The notes below the pieces were generated by a model. It saw only the letters and a program-made list of their open reading frames with translations. It made no database searches and was not told where the DNA came from. Shown here in pieces: positions 17,328 to 26,071 of a DNA stretch of 64,000 bases. Origin of the DNA: Vreelandella arcis (lineage in GTDB: Bacteria; Pseudomonadota; Gammaproteobacteria; Pseudomonadales; Halomonadaceae); the NCBI RefSeq assembly GCF_900103865.1, contig NZ_FNII01000012.1, forward strand, positions 1 to 64,000, written 5' to 3'. The stretch's first letter is position 1. Every line of letters begins with the position of its first letter. A program made the translations under genes and the position numbers.

Positions 17328-19120
17328 GAGAGGTTCCCAGGTTGATGTGCAGAGACTGTAGGCGCCATAGAGGGTTTGCCAAACGAGGCTGGCCAGTAAC
17401 GCGCGCCAAGCTGATGGGCGATTCGCGCGCCCTGCCCGCGTTTGACTTTCGACTGTTCGGTATCGATCAGCATGCAGTCCTCCAGCGGGGCGAGATCGTC
17501 AACGGTTTCCCGGGTACGACCATCGGTAATCAGATAGGTGCGCACCTTCAGGCCGGGCTCCCGGCGCTGCCACTGGCGGATCAGCCGCTTGGCTTCAATA
17601 ATTGCTTCCCGCAGCGGGGTGCCGCCACCGCCTTTGGCCTCCTCAAGCGTACCCCGCGCATTTTTCGGCGCCCGGCGGCGGGAGAGTATCGGCACGACAC
17701 CGCCATTGCCAAACCCCAGCACCGCAACCTGCTCCCGCGCGGCGTAGGCTTGGCTAACCAGCGATTCGACCAGCCCCTTTGCCTGGCCCAGCAGGCGCTG
17801 ACCCAGGGTGGAACCGGAGGTGTCCAGCAGCACCAGGTGCGCTGTCGCCTGCCCAGAGCGGGTCTTGCGCATCTTTAGCTGCTGCCAGGGCCACTGGCCG
17901 CGATTGGCGATAAGCGTCGCGAACCCGTCCAGCCGCGAGGTCGCTACCTGGGAGCGGCCACGACCTTTCGTTTGGCCGCTGCCCGACGTCGCCGGTGATT
18001 CGGCGCTGCTGGCCGCCCGGTTTGAAGTCTTGCTCGAAGGCGCGTCCGGCCAGGGCGACGCGGGGGCGCTTATCACATGCTGAGCCTGGGGCGGCATGGC
18101 ACCCCACTGGCCTGCACCGCCGTTTTGAGGGTCTGACGAGCCAACGCTGTTGCGATGATCCACGCCGCCACCCGACGACCGTTCAGGGGGTGTGGAAGGT
18201 GGCGGTCTTGAGGCCCCCCCGCTTTGCTCAGGTGGCTGGGCGTCTGAACCATTGTCTGATGAACGCGTCCGCCGATGAGCCAGCACCCAGGGTTCAACCG
18301 TATCGATATCTGCCTGGCTAACGCTCGCCGCGCCGCGCCAGGCCGCATGGGCCTGGGCCGCCCGGTGCCAGGTAACGTCCGCCCGTAGGCCTTCAACGCC
18401 CGCGTCTTCACAGCGCTGGGCAATCGTCGCGTAGACCCAGCTTTCGGTCGTCACCGTTGCCAGCGCCTGCTGAGCGTCTTCCAGCTGCTGCATCAGCGCG
18501 GCCTGCTCGGCCGCAAACTGCGCTGTACAGGCCTCGGGGTCGCGGTCAAAGGCGTCGCGCTGTTGGACGATGGCAATGCGCTCGTCGATGCTCATGGCAC
18601 CCGCCTGCTCAAGGCAAAGGCCGAAACGATCGAGTAGCTGCGGGCGCAGCTCGCCTTCGTCCGGGTTCATGGTACCGATCAGGCTGAAGCGCGCCGGGTG
18701 GGAGTGGCTGATGCCATCTCGCTCGACCACATTGTTCCCGCTGGCGGCCACGTCCAGCAGCAGGTCAACCAGCATATCCGGCAGCAGATTGACCTCATCT
18801 ACGTACAGCACCCCGCCGTGGGCCTTGGCGAGCAAGCCGTCGTGAAAAGTGGCTTCGCGCTCGGCCAGCACCTTGTTCAGATCGAGGCTTCCCACCAGGC
18901 GATCTTCGCTGGCGCCGAGGGGCAAGGTGACAAACGGCGGCTTTCTGCCGTTGCTATCCTTGGGCAAAACGGCGGCCAGCGCCCGCGCCAGGGTGGATTT
19001 CGCGCTACCCCGGGGGCCGCTGATCAACACACCACCAATGCGGGGGTTAATAGCGTTCAGCAGCAAGGCGGTTTTCAGTGGTTCCTGACCGACCACCGCC
19101 GCAAACGGAAACTCACTCAC
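17324..19120 (-). CDS. Fused ChlI-ChlD-like AAA+/VWA chelatase subunit, probable CobN partner
   Basis: The 598-residue protein joins an AAA+ ATPase and a von Willebrand A domain. Walker A is GPRGSAKSTLARAL near residue 35 and Walker B GGVLYVDEVNLLPDM near 118; a long low-complexity linker rich in Ser, Pro, Gly and Gln spans roughly 290-390; the VWA domain has the MIDAS motif LLDTSGSTLGQ near 432. This is the ChlI plus ChlD layout of magnesium chelatase. With cobN in the same operon and no cobS or cobT here, it most likely powers cobalt insertion. I chose GTG at 19120 because GGAGG stands 5 bases upstream; the first in-frame start at 19159 lacks such a site. It is probably the first gene of the operon. 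Confidence 0.88.
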   Translation of the reverse strand: MSEFPFAAVVGQEPLKTALLLNAINPRIGGVLISGPRGSAKSTLARALAAVLPKDSNGRKPPFVTLPLGASEDRLVGSLDLNKVLAEREATFHDGLLAKAHGGVLYVDEVNLLPDMLVDLLLDVAASGNNVVERDGISHSHPARFSLIGTMNPDEGELRPQLLDRFGLCLEQAGAMSIDERIAIVQQRDAFDRDPEACTAQFAAEQAALMQQLEDAQQALATVTTESWVYATIAQRCEDAGVEGLRADVTWHRAAQAHAAWRGAASVSQADIDTVEPWVLAHRRTRSSDNGSDAQPPEQSGGASRPPPSTPPERSSGGGVDHRNSVGSSDPQNGGAGQWGAMPPQAQHVISAPASPWPDAPSSKTSNRAASSAESPATSGSGQTKGRGRSQVATSRLDGFATLIANRGQWPWQQLKMRKTRSGQATAHLVLLDTSGSTLGQRLLGQAKGLVESLVSQAYAAREQVAVLGFGNGGVVPILSRRRAPKNARGTLEEAKGGGGTPLREAIIEAKRLIRQWQRREPGLKVRTYLITDGRTRETVDDLAPLEDCMLIDTEQSKVKRGQGARIAHQLGARYWPASFGKPSMAPTVSAHQPGNLS

Positions 19121-19359
19121 CTGCACCTCCCGTGCTAGGCAAGCCTGCCCACCGGCCAACTTTGGTGAACCGATGCAAAGACCACCGCGCTTGAGTCTGA
19201 TTCATGATAGCTGGCTGATAGATGATAAAACCATTCATGGAGACGTGGGTAAATACGAAGGGGCAGTATAGAGGAAGGCAGGGCGGCGAAGCCAGCTTGC
19301 TACCCAGCCTGCACCCAAGAGACAGGCTGGATGAGCATAAGGTAAGATACGGCTATTCT

Positions 19360-19389
19360 TTGACAAGCATTAAATATAATATGTTATAA
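19360..19389 (+). promoter_or_regulatory. Sigma-70 promoter of the FecCD-type ABC operon
   Basis: A perfect -35 TTGACA at 19360-19365 is followed after 18 bases by TTATAA (19384-19389), or after 17 by GTTATA, as the -10. The -10 lies inside the Zur-like palindrome, so a bound repressor would block RNA polymerase. The start codon of the binding protein is about 60 bases downstream. Confidence 0.65.
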
Positions 19390-19395
19390 CATTAC
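19378..19395. promoter_or_regulatory. Zur-like operator
   Basis: AATATGTTATAACATTAC contains the perfect palindrome ATGTTATAACAT and differs at only two of 18 positions from the Zur signal I remember for the Agrobacterium group (GATATGTTATTACATTAC). It covers the -10 of the ABC operon. Zur represses zinc-uptake genes when zinc is plentiful. The match is to a remembered consensus and was not tested. Confidence 0.5.
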
Positions 19396-19447
19396 ACATT
19401 AGAGAGACGCTCACAGGCGTCATTCGATCCGTTGACGGAAGCCAGAC

Positions 19448-20464
19448 ATGAAGACCGCACCTTACCTGCTGACCGCGGCAACGCTACTGCCCGCCGCTCA
19501 TGCAATGGCCGATGCCACCGACTACCCCTTGAGCTTAACCAACTGCGGCATGGAGATAAGCATCACGTCGGCACCCGAGCGAACGGTGACGGTGGGTCAA
19601 TCGGCCACGGAAATCCTCTATTCGCTGGGGCTCGCTGATCGAGTCACCGGCACCTCGGTCTGGTTCAACCCGGTCTTGCCGGCGTTTGCTGAGGCCAATG
19701 ATGAGATCGAGCGGATTGCCAACGACGACCCGAGCTTCGAGGCCGTGGTCAATAAACGGCCGGACCTGGTGGCGGTTCAGTACGAGTGGCACGTGGGCCC
19801 CACCGGCAGCGTGGCCAGCCGGGATCAGTTTCATGAACTGGGTATCAACACTTACATCATGCCCGCCGATTGCGACACCAAGGATAACTCGACCGGCGGC
19901 GATGGTACCCGTACCGCCGCCTTCTCGACGGATTCCATCTATAAAGGGATCACCGAGTTAGCCCAAATTTACGATGTTCAAGAAGCTGGCGAGGCACTGG
20001 TCGCCGACCTTGCCGCCCGCGAAGAGCGCGCCATCGACCTGGCGAGCAGCCTTGAGTTGCCGGAGGATCTATCTGCGGCCTTCTGGTTTTCGTCCACGGA
20101 TCTGGGCGTCAGCCCCTTCGTTGCCGGACGACTGGGCGCACCGGGCTATATGATGGAGAAACTCGGCATTCGCAATGTCATCGCGTCAGACGAGGAGTGG
20201 CCCACCATCGGCTGGGAGAGCATCGCCCGGGCCGACCCGGACGTGCTTGTGATCGCCCGGATGGATCGCCGCCGTTTTCCTGCCGACGACATCGACGCGA
20301 AACGCGAGTTTTTACGCAGCGACCCGGTCACCCAGGAGATGAGCGCGGTCAAGAACAACCGCATCGTGGAGATGGATGCCCACGCCATGAGCGCCACCAT
20401 GCGCACTATCTATGGCCTCGAGTCACTGGCCGAAGCGCTATCAACCATGTCGTTTAACGAATGA
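19448..20464 (+). CDS. Periplasmic binding protein of a FecCD-type metal-chelate ABC transporter
   Basis: The 338-residue protein has a signal peptide (MKTAPYLLTAATLLPAAHAMA) and a helical-backbone binding fold of the BtuF/FhuD kind: APERTVTVGQSATEILYSLGLADRVTG near residue 38 and KRPDLVAVQYEW near 100. Members of this family deliver iron-siderophores, cobalamin or haem to a FecCD permease. The ligand cannot be read from the sequence. The Zur-like promoter suggests a zinc-related metallophore, and the layout recalls the Pseudomonas PA2912-PA2914 transporter that I remember as responsive to zinc starvation. The stop overlaps the permease start (ATGA). Confidence 0.8.
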   Translation: MKTAPYLLTAATLLPAAHAMADATDYPLSLTNCGMEISITSAPERTVTVGQSATEILYSLGLADRVTGTSVWFNPVLPAFAEANDEIERIANDDPSFEAVVNKRPDLVAVQYEWHVGPTGSVASRDQFHELGINTYIMPADCDTKDNSTGGDGTRTAAFSTDSIYKGITELAQIYDVQEAGEALVADLAAREERAIDLASSLELPEDLSAAFWFSSTDLGVSPFVAGRLGAPGYMMEKLGIRNVIASDEEWPTIGWESIARADPDVLVIARMDRRRFPADDIDAKREFLRSDPVTQEMSAVKNNRIVEMDAHAMSATMRTIYGLESLAEALSTMSFNE

Positions 20465-21525
20465 GCATCGCACTGACACGACCAACCGCCAGTCGACTGG
20501 GATTGCGCTGGCTATGGGTAACGCCGCTGGTGCTGGTGACAGCGCTGATCGCGGGTACCGCTATCGGCGAGACGCCGATCCCCGTGGATACCATTGTCAA
20601 AGTGCTCGCCAATCAGCTGTTAGGCGCCGATTACGCGGTTGACCGAATCGACGCGGGGATTATCTGGAACTACCGACTTAGCCGTGCCGTGGTCGCCGCC
20701 TGTTGCGGCACCAGCTTGGCCCTGGCGGGGGTCGTACTACAGGCGCTGCTGCGCAATCCTTTGGCTGACCCCTACTTAATGGGTATTTCCGCCGGGGCCT
20801 CTACGGGTGCCGTTGCGGTGGCAGTTGCAGGCTTAGGCGCCGGTGCGCTTTCGCTCTCCCTGGGTGCCTTTGTGGGCGCCCTGCTCTCCTTTGGCATTGT
20901 GGTGATGCTCGCCCATGCGGCCAACAGCGGTGTAGGTGGCGGCCGCGGCGTTCAGGCCGCGGGGGCAATTATTCTGGCGGGTATTGCAGGCTCGCAGCTG
21001 TTCAATGCGCTGACCGCTTTTATCATTACCAAGTCAGCGAGCGCCGAGCAGGCCCGGGGCATCATGTTCTGGCTGATGGGCAATCTTTCAGGAGTGCGCT
21101 GGGCCGATGTGACCTTGGCGGTGCCTGCGGCGCTATTCGGGCTGCTGGTTTGCCTGTGGCACCGGCGCTCCCTGGATGCGTTTACCTTCGGCGCCGACAG
21201 CGCCGCCTCCATGGGCATCGCGGTGCGCCCGGTGCGGGGCATGCTGATTATCGCCATGGCGCTGGTCACGGCGGTCATGGTGTCTATTGTTGGGGCCATC
21301 GGCTTTGTCGGCCTGGTGATCCCCCACGCGATGCGCTTTATCGTGGGAAGCCGCCATACCCGGCTGGTGCCGGCTACGGCGCTGGCCGGCGCGGTGTTTT
21401 TGATCGGCTCGGATATTCTTTCCCGGGTGCTGGTCTCCGGCCAGGTGCTCCCCATCGGGGTGATTACCTCACTGATCGGCGCGCCCGCATTTGCGCTGAT
21501 CCTGGTACGCGGCAAGAGGTCCTGA
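20461..21525 (+). CDS. FecCD-type ABC transporter permease
   Basis: This 354-residue inner-membrane permease belongs to the FecCD/BtuC family with about ten membrane helices. Family landmarks are NYRLSRAVVAACCGTSLALAG near residue 64, LLRNPLADPYLMGISAGAS near 94-112, and the C-terminal GAIGFVGLVIPHAMRFIVG near 278. It would form a homodimer with the ATPase encoded next; the ATPase start overlaps its stop (TGATG). Substrate is set by the binding protein and is unknown. Confidence 0.9.
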   Translation: MSIALTRPTASRLGLRWLWVTPLVLVTALIAGTAIGETPIPVDTIVKVLANQLLGADYAVDRIDAGIIWNYRLSRAVVAACCGTSLALAGVVLQALLRNPLADPYLMGISAGASTGAVAVAVAGLGAGALSLSLGAFVGALLSFGIVVMLAHAANSGVGGGRGVQAAGAIILAGIAGSQLFNALTAFIITKSASAEQARGIMFWLMGNLSGVRWADVTLAVPAALFGLLVCLWHRRSLDAFTFGADSAASMGIAVRPVRGMLIIAMALVTAVMVSIVGAIGFVGLVIPHAMRFIVGSRHTRLVPATALAGAVFLIGSDILSRVLVSGQVLPIGVITSLIGAPAFALILVRGKRS

Positions 21526-22289
21526 TGCGCTTATCGGCTGAAAAGCTTGCCTGGTCGGTGCACGGCACGCCACTGCTGACTGACGTCAACCTTACCGTCG
21601 AACCCGGCCAGACCTTTGGCCTGGTGGGGCCGAACGGCTCGGGCAAAACGTCCCTTCTGCGCCTGCTGGCAGGTTTGAACAAACCCAAGGCAGGCCGGGT
21701 ATTGATCGACCACCAGCCGATGCACACGCTCAAGCAACGGGCGATCGCCCAGTCCATCGCCCTGGTGGAACAGCAGGCCGACACCACCGACCGCATTACC
21801 GTGCATCAGGTGGCCTCACTGGGCCGCACCCCCTTCCTTTCCGCGTTGCGCCCCTGGTCGAAGGAAGACGACGCCATTGTGGCCCAGGCACTGCACGACG
21901 TCGATATGGCGCATATGACGGATCGTCTTTGGCATACCCTGTCGGGCGGTGAGCGCCAGCGCGTGCACATTGCCCGAGCGCTGGCCCAGCAGCCTAAAAT
22001 TCTGCTACTGGATGAACCCACCAACCACCTGGACATTCGCCACCAGCTGTCGATTCTTGAACTGGTTCGGCAACTGCCCATCACGGTGATGATCTCGCTG
22101 CATGACCTCAATCACGCCATGGAGTGTGACCGCATCGGCGTCATGGACGGCGGCCGCCTGATCGACAGCGGCCTGCCCCAGGAGGCGCTCACCGCCGCCA
22201 GGCTCCGGCAAACCTTTGGGGTGTATGCCCATGTGGTCGATGATCCTATTGATGGTAAGCAGATCATGCGTTTTCGCAGTGAGGTTTAG
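21525..22289 (+). CDS. ATPase of the FecCD-type metal-chelate ABC transporter
   Basis: The start at 21525 gives a 254-residue ATP-binding protein (MRLSAEKLAWSVHG); the longer open frame from 21150 is a shadow inside the permease. It has Walker A GPNGSGKTSLL near residue 37, the signature LSGGERQRVHIARAL near 140 and Walker B ILLLDEPTNHLD near 162. It energises the permease encoded immediately upstream. It is the last gene of the three-gene operon; I see no strong terminator in the 125 bases that follow. Confidence 0.9.
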   Translation: MRLSAEKLAWSVHGTPLLTDVNLTVEPGQTFGLVGPNGSGKTSLLRLLAGLNKPKAGRVLIDHQPMHTLKQRAIAQSIALVEQQADTTDRITVHQVASLGRTPFLSALRPWSKEDDAIVAQALHDVDMAHMTDRLWHTLSGGERQRVHIARALAQQPKILLLDEPTNHLDIRHQLSILELVRQLPITVMISLHDLNHAMECDRIGVMDGGRLIDSGLPQEALTAARLRQTFGVYAHVVDDPIDGKQIMRFRSEV

Positions 22290-22414
22290 GCAACTTCTGA
22301 TTAGCTAAAACCGCCCTTAAGCCATACACCTGCACAGTACATGGACGGCGCTTCGGCGGATCGAACCTTTCTTTGCTAGGGTGTATGGGTTCGTTCTATT
22401 AATTGGGGAACCCT

Positions 22415-23305
22415 ATGCGTCTACTGTTCACCGGCGGCAGCGGCAAAGCTGGTCGCCATGCAACTGCTTATCTTCGCGATCAAGGATACCGCGTCACCAA
22501 TCTGGATTGGGTGGCGTCTGACGTGCCCGGTATTACCACGCTGAAAACCGACCTGACCGATGCTGGGCAGGTATTCAATGCGTGCCAGGCCTACGCTGGA
22601 ATCGACGAGCTGGAGCCGGGCACCGGCGTGCCGCGTTACGATGCGATTGTCCACTTCGCCGCCATACCGGCCATCCTGCATCGGCCGGACAACGAGACTT
22701 ACCGCATTAATACGCTGAGTACCTACAATGTGCTGGATGCCGCCACTAAGCTGGGCATTCCCAAAGTCATCTTCGCCTCCAGCGAGACCACCTATGGCGT
22801 CTGTTTCGCTGATGGCGAACAAAAACCCGACTACCTACCCGTCGACGAAGAGCACCCCACGGTGCCTCAGGATAGCTACGCCATGAGTAAGGTGGTTAAC
22901 GAAGTGACAGCGCGCTCCTTTCAAGCGCGCTCGGGCATCGATATTTACGGGCTGCGCATCAATAACGTTATCGAACCTCACGAGTATCGCCAGAATTTTC
23001 CCGCCTATATGGACGACCCTGCTCTGCGCCGCCGTAATATCTTCGCCTATATCGATGCCCGCGACCTGGGCCAGATGGTCGATTGCTGCCTGAAGACGGA
23101 TGGCCTGGGCTACCAGGTGTTTAACGTCGCCAATGACGAACTGTCAGTAGGCCTGACCAACGCCCAGGTCATTGAACGCTTCTACTCCGGGGTGCCGGTC
23201 AAGTACGAGATGGGTGAATTCGAGACCTTCTACAGCATCGACAAAGCTCGGCGTCTGGTGGGTTTTGCGCCGCGCCATTCCTGGCGGGATGAACTCGAGC
23301 AGTGA
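22415..23305 (+). CDS. NAD-dependent epimerase/dehydratase family protein
   Basis: The 296-residue protein is an extended short-chain dehydrogenase. It has the Rossmann motif LLFTGGSGKAGRHA near residue 4, AIVHFAAIPA near 79 and the catalytic YAMSK near 155 after ASSETTYG. Proteins of this group act on nucleotide sugars or on uronic acids; the substrate here is not evident. The ATG at 22415 has GGGGAA 4 bases ahead; an in-frame TTG at 22403 is less likely. It is flanked by two transporter operons with no functional link seen, and its end meets btuD convergently 22 bases away. Confidence 0.8.
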   Translation: MRLLFTGGSGKAGRHATAYLRDQGYRVTNLDWVASDVPGITTLKTDLTDAGQVFNACQAYAGIDELEPGTGVPRYDAIVHFAAIPAILHRPDNETYRINTLSTYNVLDAATKLGIPKVIFASSETTYGVCFADGEQKPDYLPVDEEHPTVPQDSYAMSKVVNEVTARSFQARSGIDIYGLRINNVIEPHEYRQNFPAYMDDPALRRRNIFAYIDARDLGQMVDCCLKTDGLGYQVFNVANDELSVGLTNAQVIERFYSGVPVKYEMGEFETFYSIDKARRLVGFAPRHSWRDELEQ

Positions 23306-23327
23306 GGGTAAACCAGTAGAGTTTGTA

Positions 23328-24098
23328 TCACCCTTTTATCGGCACAAACACCGGCGCGCCATCGACCTCAACGACCGCCAGCCGCTGGCGATAGAGGCTT
23401 TCAAGCGCGCTGGGTACGAGCATGTGCTCCTTCGGCCCCCAGCAGGCATCGCCGTTGGGGTAGAGCAGCAAAATATGGTCGCACCAGCGGGCGGCCAGGT
23501 TGAGGTCATGCAGGCACATCATCACCGCCTGGCCTTCCCTGGCCTGCTCGGCCATTAGCGCCATGACGGCGCTTTGGTGATGCAGGTCCAGATGATTGGT
23601 CGGCTCGTCGGCCAGCCAAATGGCCGGGGCTTGGGTCAGCACCGTGGCAATCGCCACCCGCTGACGTTCGCCGCCGGAGAGTGTATTCACCAGGCGGTCG
23701 CGCAGATGCGCGACATCAAGCCGTTCCAAGGCCTGTTCGGCGCGGGCATAGTCGTCGGCGCCTTCCATCTGCCAGGGCGATAGATACGGGTGGCGACCAA
23801 TCAAGGCGGTTTCCAACACCGTGGCGGGAAAACCGTCCTGGCGGTCTTGAAACACCATGCCAAGCTGGCGGGCAATTTGCCGTCTGCGCTGCTGTGCTAG
23901 CGGCTTGTCGGCAAGCTTAACGTGGCCCGAACGCGGTGGCTTAAGTCCGGCCAGGGTGTGCAGCAGCGTGGTCTTGCCGGTCCCGTTGGGGCCTAATACG
24001 CCCCAGCTTTGGCCCGGCTCAATGGTAAGATTAAGCGGGGTTCCACCTTGGCGGCCGGGCACGTCGATGATGAGGTCTTGAGTTACCAGGCGACTCAT
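23328..24098 (-). CDS. btuD: Vitamin B12 ABC transporter ATPase
   Basis: The 256-residue ATPase has Walker A GPNGTGKTTLLHTLAG near residue 37, the signature LSGGERQRVAIATVL near 137 and Walker B IWLADEPTNHLD near 160. It begins at 24098, where its ATG overlaps the btuC stop by one base (TGATG); the upstream part of the open frame is a shadow. With btuC and btuF under a cobalamin riboswitch it is best read as the B12 importer that carries periplasmic cobalamin or cobinamide into the cytoplasm. It is the last gene of the operon. Confidence 0.88.
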   Translation of the reverse strand: MSRLVTQDLIIDVPGRQGGTPLNLTIEPGQSWGVLGPNGTGKTTLLHTLAGLKPPRSGHVKLADKPLAQQRRRQIARQLGMVFQDRQDGFPATVLETALIGRHPYLSPWQMEGADDYARAEQALERLDVAHLRDRLVNTLSGGERQRVAIATVLTQAPAIWLADEPTNHLDLHHQSAVMALMAEQAREGQAVMMCLHDLNLAARWCDHILLLYPNGDACWGPKEHMLVPSALESLYRQRLAVVEVDGAPVFVPIKG

Positions 24099-25069
24099 CA
24101 GCGGCTCCGATACAGCAGAAACAGGAACGTCGGCACGCCGAGCAGCGCGGTAATCACCCCCACCGGCAATTGCTCGGGGGCGATGATGGTGCGTGCCAGA
24201 GTATCGGCCAGCACCAGCAGCGTGCCACCCGCCAGCGCGCAAGCAGGTAAGATCAACCGCTGGTCGTTGCCCAATAACAATCGCAGCATGTGGGGTATCA
24301 CCAGGCCAACAAACCCGATGCTACCGGCGGTGGTGACGGCGGCGGCGGTCAGAATGCTCGCCACGACATAAATACCCCATTCCAGCGGTCGCACGTCGAC
24401 CCCCAGCGCGGCTGCCTGTTGAGGGCCGCGGGCGAGCACGTTCAGGCTGCGGCCAAGCGGCACCAGCACAAGGCAAATCGTGATCAACAGGATGAGCGGC
24501 GGCCAGGGCGTGCGGGCGTAAGACAAATCCCCCATCAGCCAGTAGAGCATGCCCGGCAGGCGCTCGGCCGGGCTCATTGCCAACATCAAGGTAATGACAG
24601 CGCCCCACCCCGCCGCGACGACCACACCGGTTAATAGCAGCCGCGAGGGCGTCCAGCCGCCGCGACCGTGGGCGAGGCCAAATACCAGAAAGGTCGAAAA
24701 AAGTGCTCCGGCAAACGCCGACCCGGACATCAACACACCGCCGAAGCCTGCCAGCATCGCCCCCAACGCGCCAATGGAAGCGCCGCCGGAAAGCCCCAGC
24801 ACATAAGGGTCGGCCAAGGGGTTACGCAGCAATACCTGCATCAGGGCACCCGCCACTGCCAGCAGCCCACCCACGGCAAACGCGGAAAGCGCTCGAGGCA
24901 GACGCAACTCCATCACCATGGTGCGTGCCAGCCCATCACCATCCCCTCGCACAACCGCCCACACATCGCTGATCGAAAGCGACGCGCTGCCTACCATTAA
25001 GGCCGTGCTGAAGGCGGACAGCGCCAGCACAACCAACAGCAATAACGGTAGGCTCAATTGGCGGTACAT
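24098..25069 (-). CDS. btuC: Vitamin B12 ABC transporter permease
   Basis: This 323-residue FecCD-type permease starts with a hydrophobic segment (LSLPLLLLVVLALSAF) and has RLPRALSAFAVGGLLAVAG near residue 56, LLRNPLADPYVLGLSGGAS near 79-97 and GSIGFVGLVIPHMLRLLLG near 244. It resembles the other FecCD permease in the window in layout, but its operon carries btuB and a cobalamin riboswitch, which points to B12. It lies between the interrupted btuF, 12 bases upstream, and btuD. Confidence 0.9.
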   Translation of the reverse strand: MYRQLSLPLLLLVVLALSAFSTALMVGSASLSISDVWAVVRGDGDGLARTMVMELRLPRALSAFAVGGLLAVAGALMQVLLRNPLADPYVLGLSGGASIGALGAMLAGFGGVLMSGSAFAGALFSTFLVFGLAHGRGGWTPSRLLLTGVVVAAGWGAVITLMLAMSPAERLPGMLYWLMGDLSYARTPWPPLILLITICLVLVPLGRSLNVLARGPQQAAALGVDVRPLEWGIYVVASILTAAAVTTAGSIGFVGLVIPHMLRLLLGNDQRLILPACALAGGTLLVLADTLARTIIAPEQLPVGVITALLGVPTFLFLLYRSR

Positions 25070-25081
25070 AAGCCCCCTGGG

Positions 25082-26071
25082 TTAGCGACGTTCACGGGCG
25101 GTCTCGAGTTTTTCGCAAAGCAGCTTTGTCCCTTCCAACAAGCGTGGCGTGGGGCGTTGAATCAACGAAGGCGGCACAAAAAACAGGTTATCCTGGGTCA
25201 CTGCGTCCAGCTCATCATACTGTTCCCAGTGAGTTAACCATTGGCGGTTTTCCTCGCCCATGCCTCCGGCAATAATCGCCTCGGGATTAGCAGCCAGCAC
25301 CGCCTCGTCGTCCAGGCGCGGTACCAGCCGCTGCTAGTCGCCAAATACGTTGGCACCCCCACAGAGCCGTACTACCTGGCCAATAAGGTGTTCATCGTTA
25401 ATGCTCATCAAGGGCTCATCCCACACCTGATAGAACGTTGGCACAGGATCACGATGGGCATAGCGATCCTCTAACTGCGCCATCCCCTCGCGAAACCCAT
25501 CGGCGACTTTTTGCCCCGCCGATTCCGTGCCTGCTAACCGGGCCAAGCGTTCAATCACGCTGGCGACTCCGTCAACGCCGCGTGGTTCAATATAAAACAC
25601 GGGCATACCGAGCGAAGCGAGCGTTTCAAGCTGCTTGGGTGGGTTACCAGTAGTCCAGCCAATGACTAAATCGGGCGATAGCGCGACCAGTGCTTCCAGA
25701 TCCACACGCGTATGGCTGCCAACCGAGGGCACCTCCTGTGCCTCCTCCGGGTAATCGCTGTAGTCGACCACCGCGACAACCTGGTCGCCGGCTCCCGCCG
25801 CATAGGTTAGCTCCGTGGCGCCGGGGGAGAGCGTGGCGATCCGCTGGGCAGCGTTATGCAGGCATACTTCACGTTCGCGGTCATCAATCACACAACGGGC
25901 AAGCGAGTCCGGTTCGGCTTCAGCCGCTGCACAACTGACGACAGAGAGCAGCACGGGGCATAAAGCCCCGCGTAACAGCCTGGTGAGGTTACTGGCCAAA
26001 ATGAACACTGAGGAAAGCCGCCCGACCGGCGTTGATATAGTCATCACCATCAAAGGAGCGTGTCGTGACAT
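25082..26071 (-). pseudogene. btuF: btuF, B12-binding protein interrupted by an in-frame amber stop
   Basis: Upstream of the stop the frame encodes a BtuF-like protein with RIATLSPGATELTYAAGAG, VPSVGSHTRVDLEALVALSPDLV and VVRLCGGANVFGD. A TAG at 25334-25336 then stops it, but the same frame goes straight on with QRLVPRLDDEAVLAANPEAI to a natural stop at 25082, exactly the C-terminal lobe a BtuF should have. No frameshift is involved, so one base change, or a sequencing error, explains it. Without suppression the product loses about 84 residues and should not bind B12 normally. The true start is uncertain: the open frame begins at 26071 inside btuB, and a GTG or TTG near 26010-26020, just before the hydrophobic segment, may be used. 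Confidence 0.8.

Larger units (their letters stand above)
19121..19447. other. Divergent promoter region between the chelatase and metal-chelate ABC operons
   Basis: No gene is seen in these 327 bases. On the minus strand a TATACT (19265-19270) could be the -10 of the cob operon, but its -35 is poor. A hairpin with an 8-base stem (CCAGCCTG and complement) lies near 19308-19334. The plus-strand side holds a clear promoter and the Zur-like palindrome described separately. I looked for the conserved B12 box of a cobalamin riboswitch and did not find one here. Confidence 0.6.

Noticed and set aside
19121-19447. Possible cobalamin riboswitch ahead of the cob operon
   Set aside because: Neither strand has the B12 box or the GCCACTG-type element; only a plain hairpin and promoter parts are visible.
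19448-22289. Reading this FecCD-type transporter as a second BtuFCD
   Set aside because: It has no riboswitch, its promoter carries a Zur-like site, and the btuB-linked set already fills that role.
25334-25336. Recoding of the btuF TAG as pyrrolysine or similar
   Set aside because: No pyl genes are visible here and the family has no known use of it; mutation or sequencing error is simpler.
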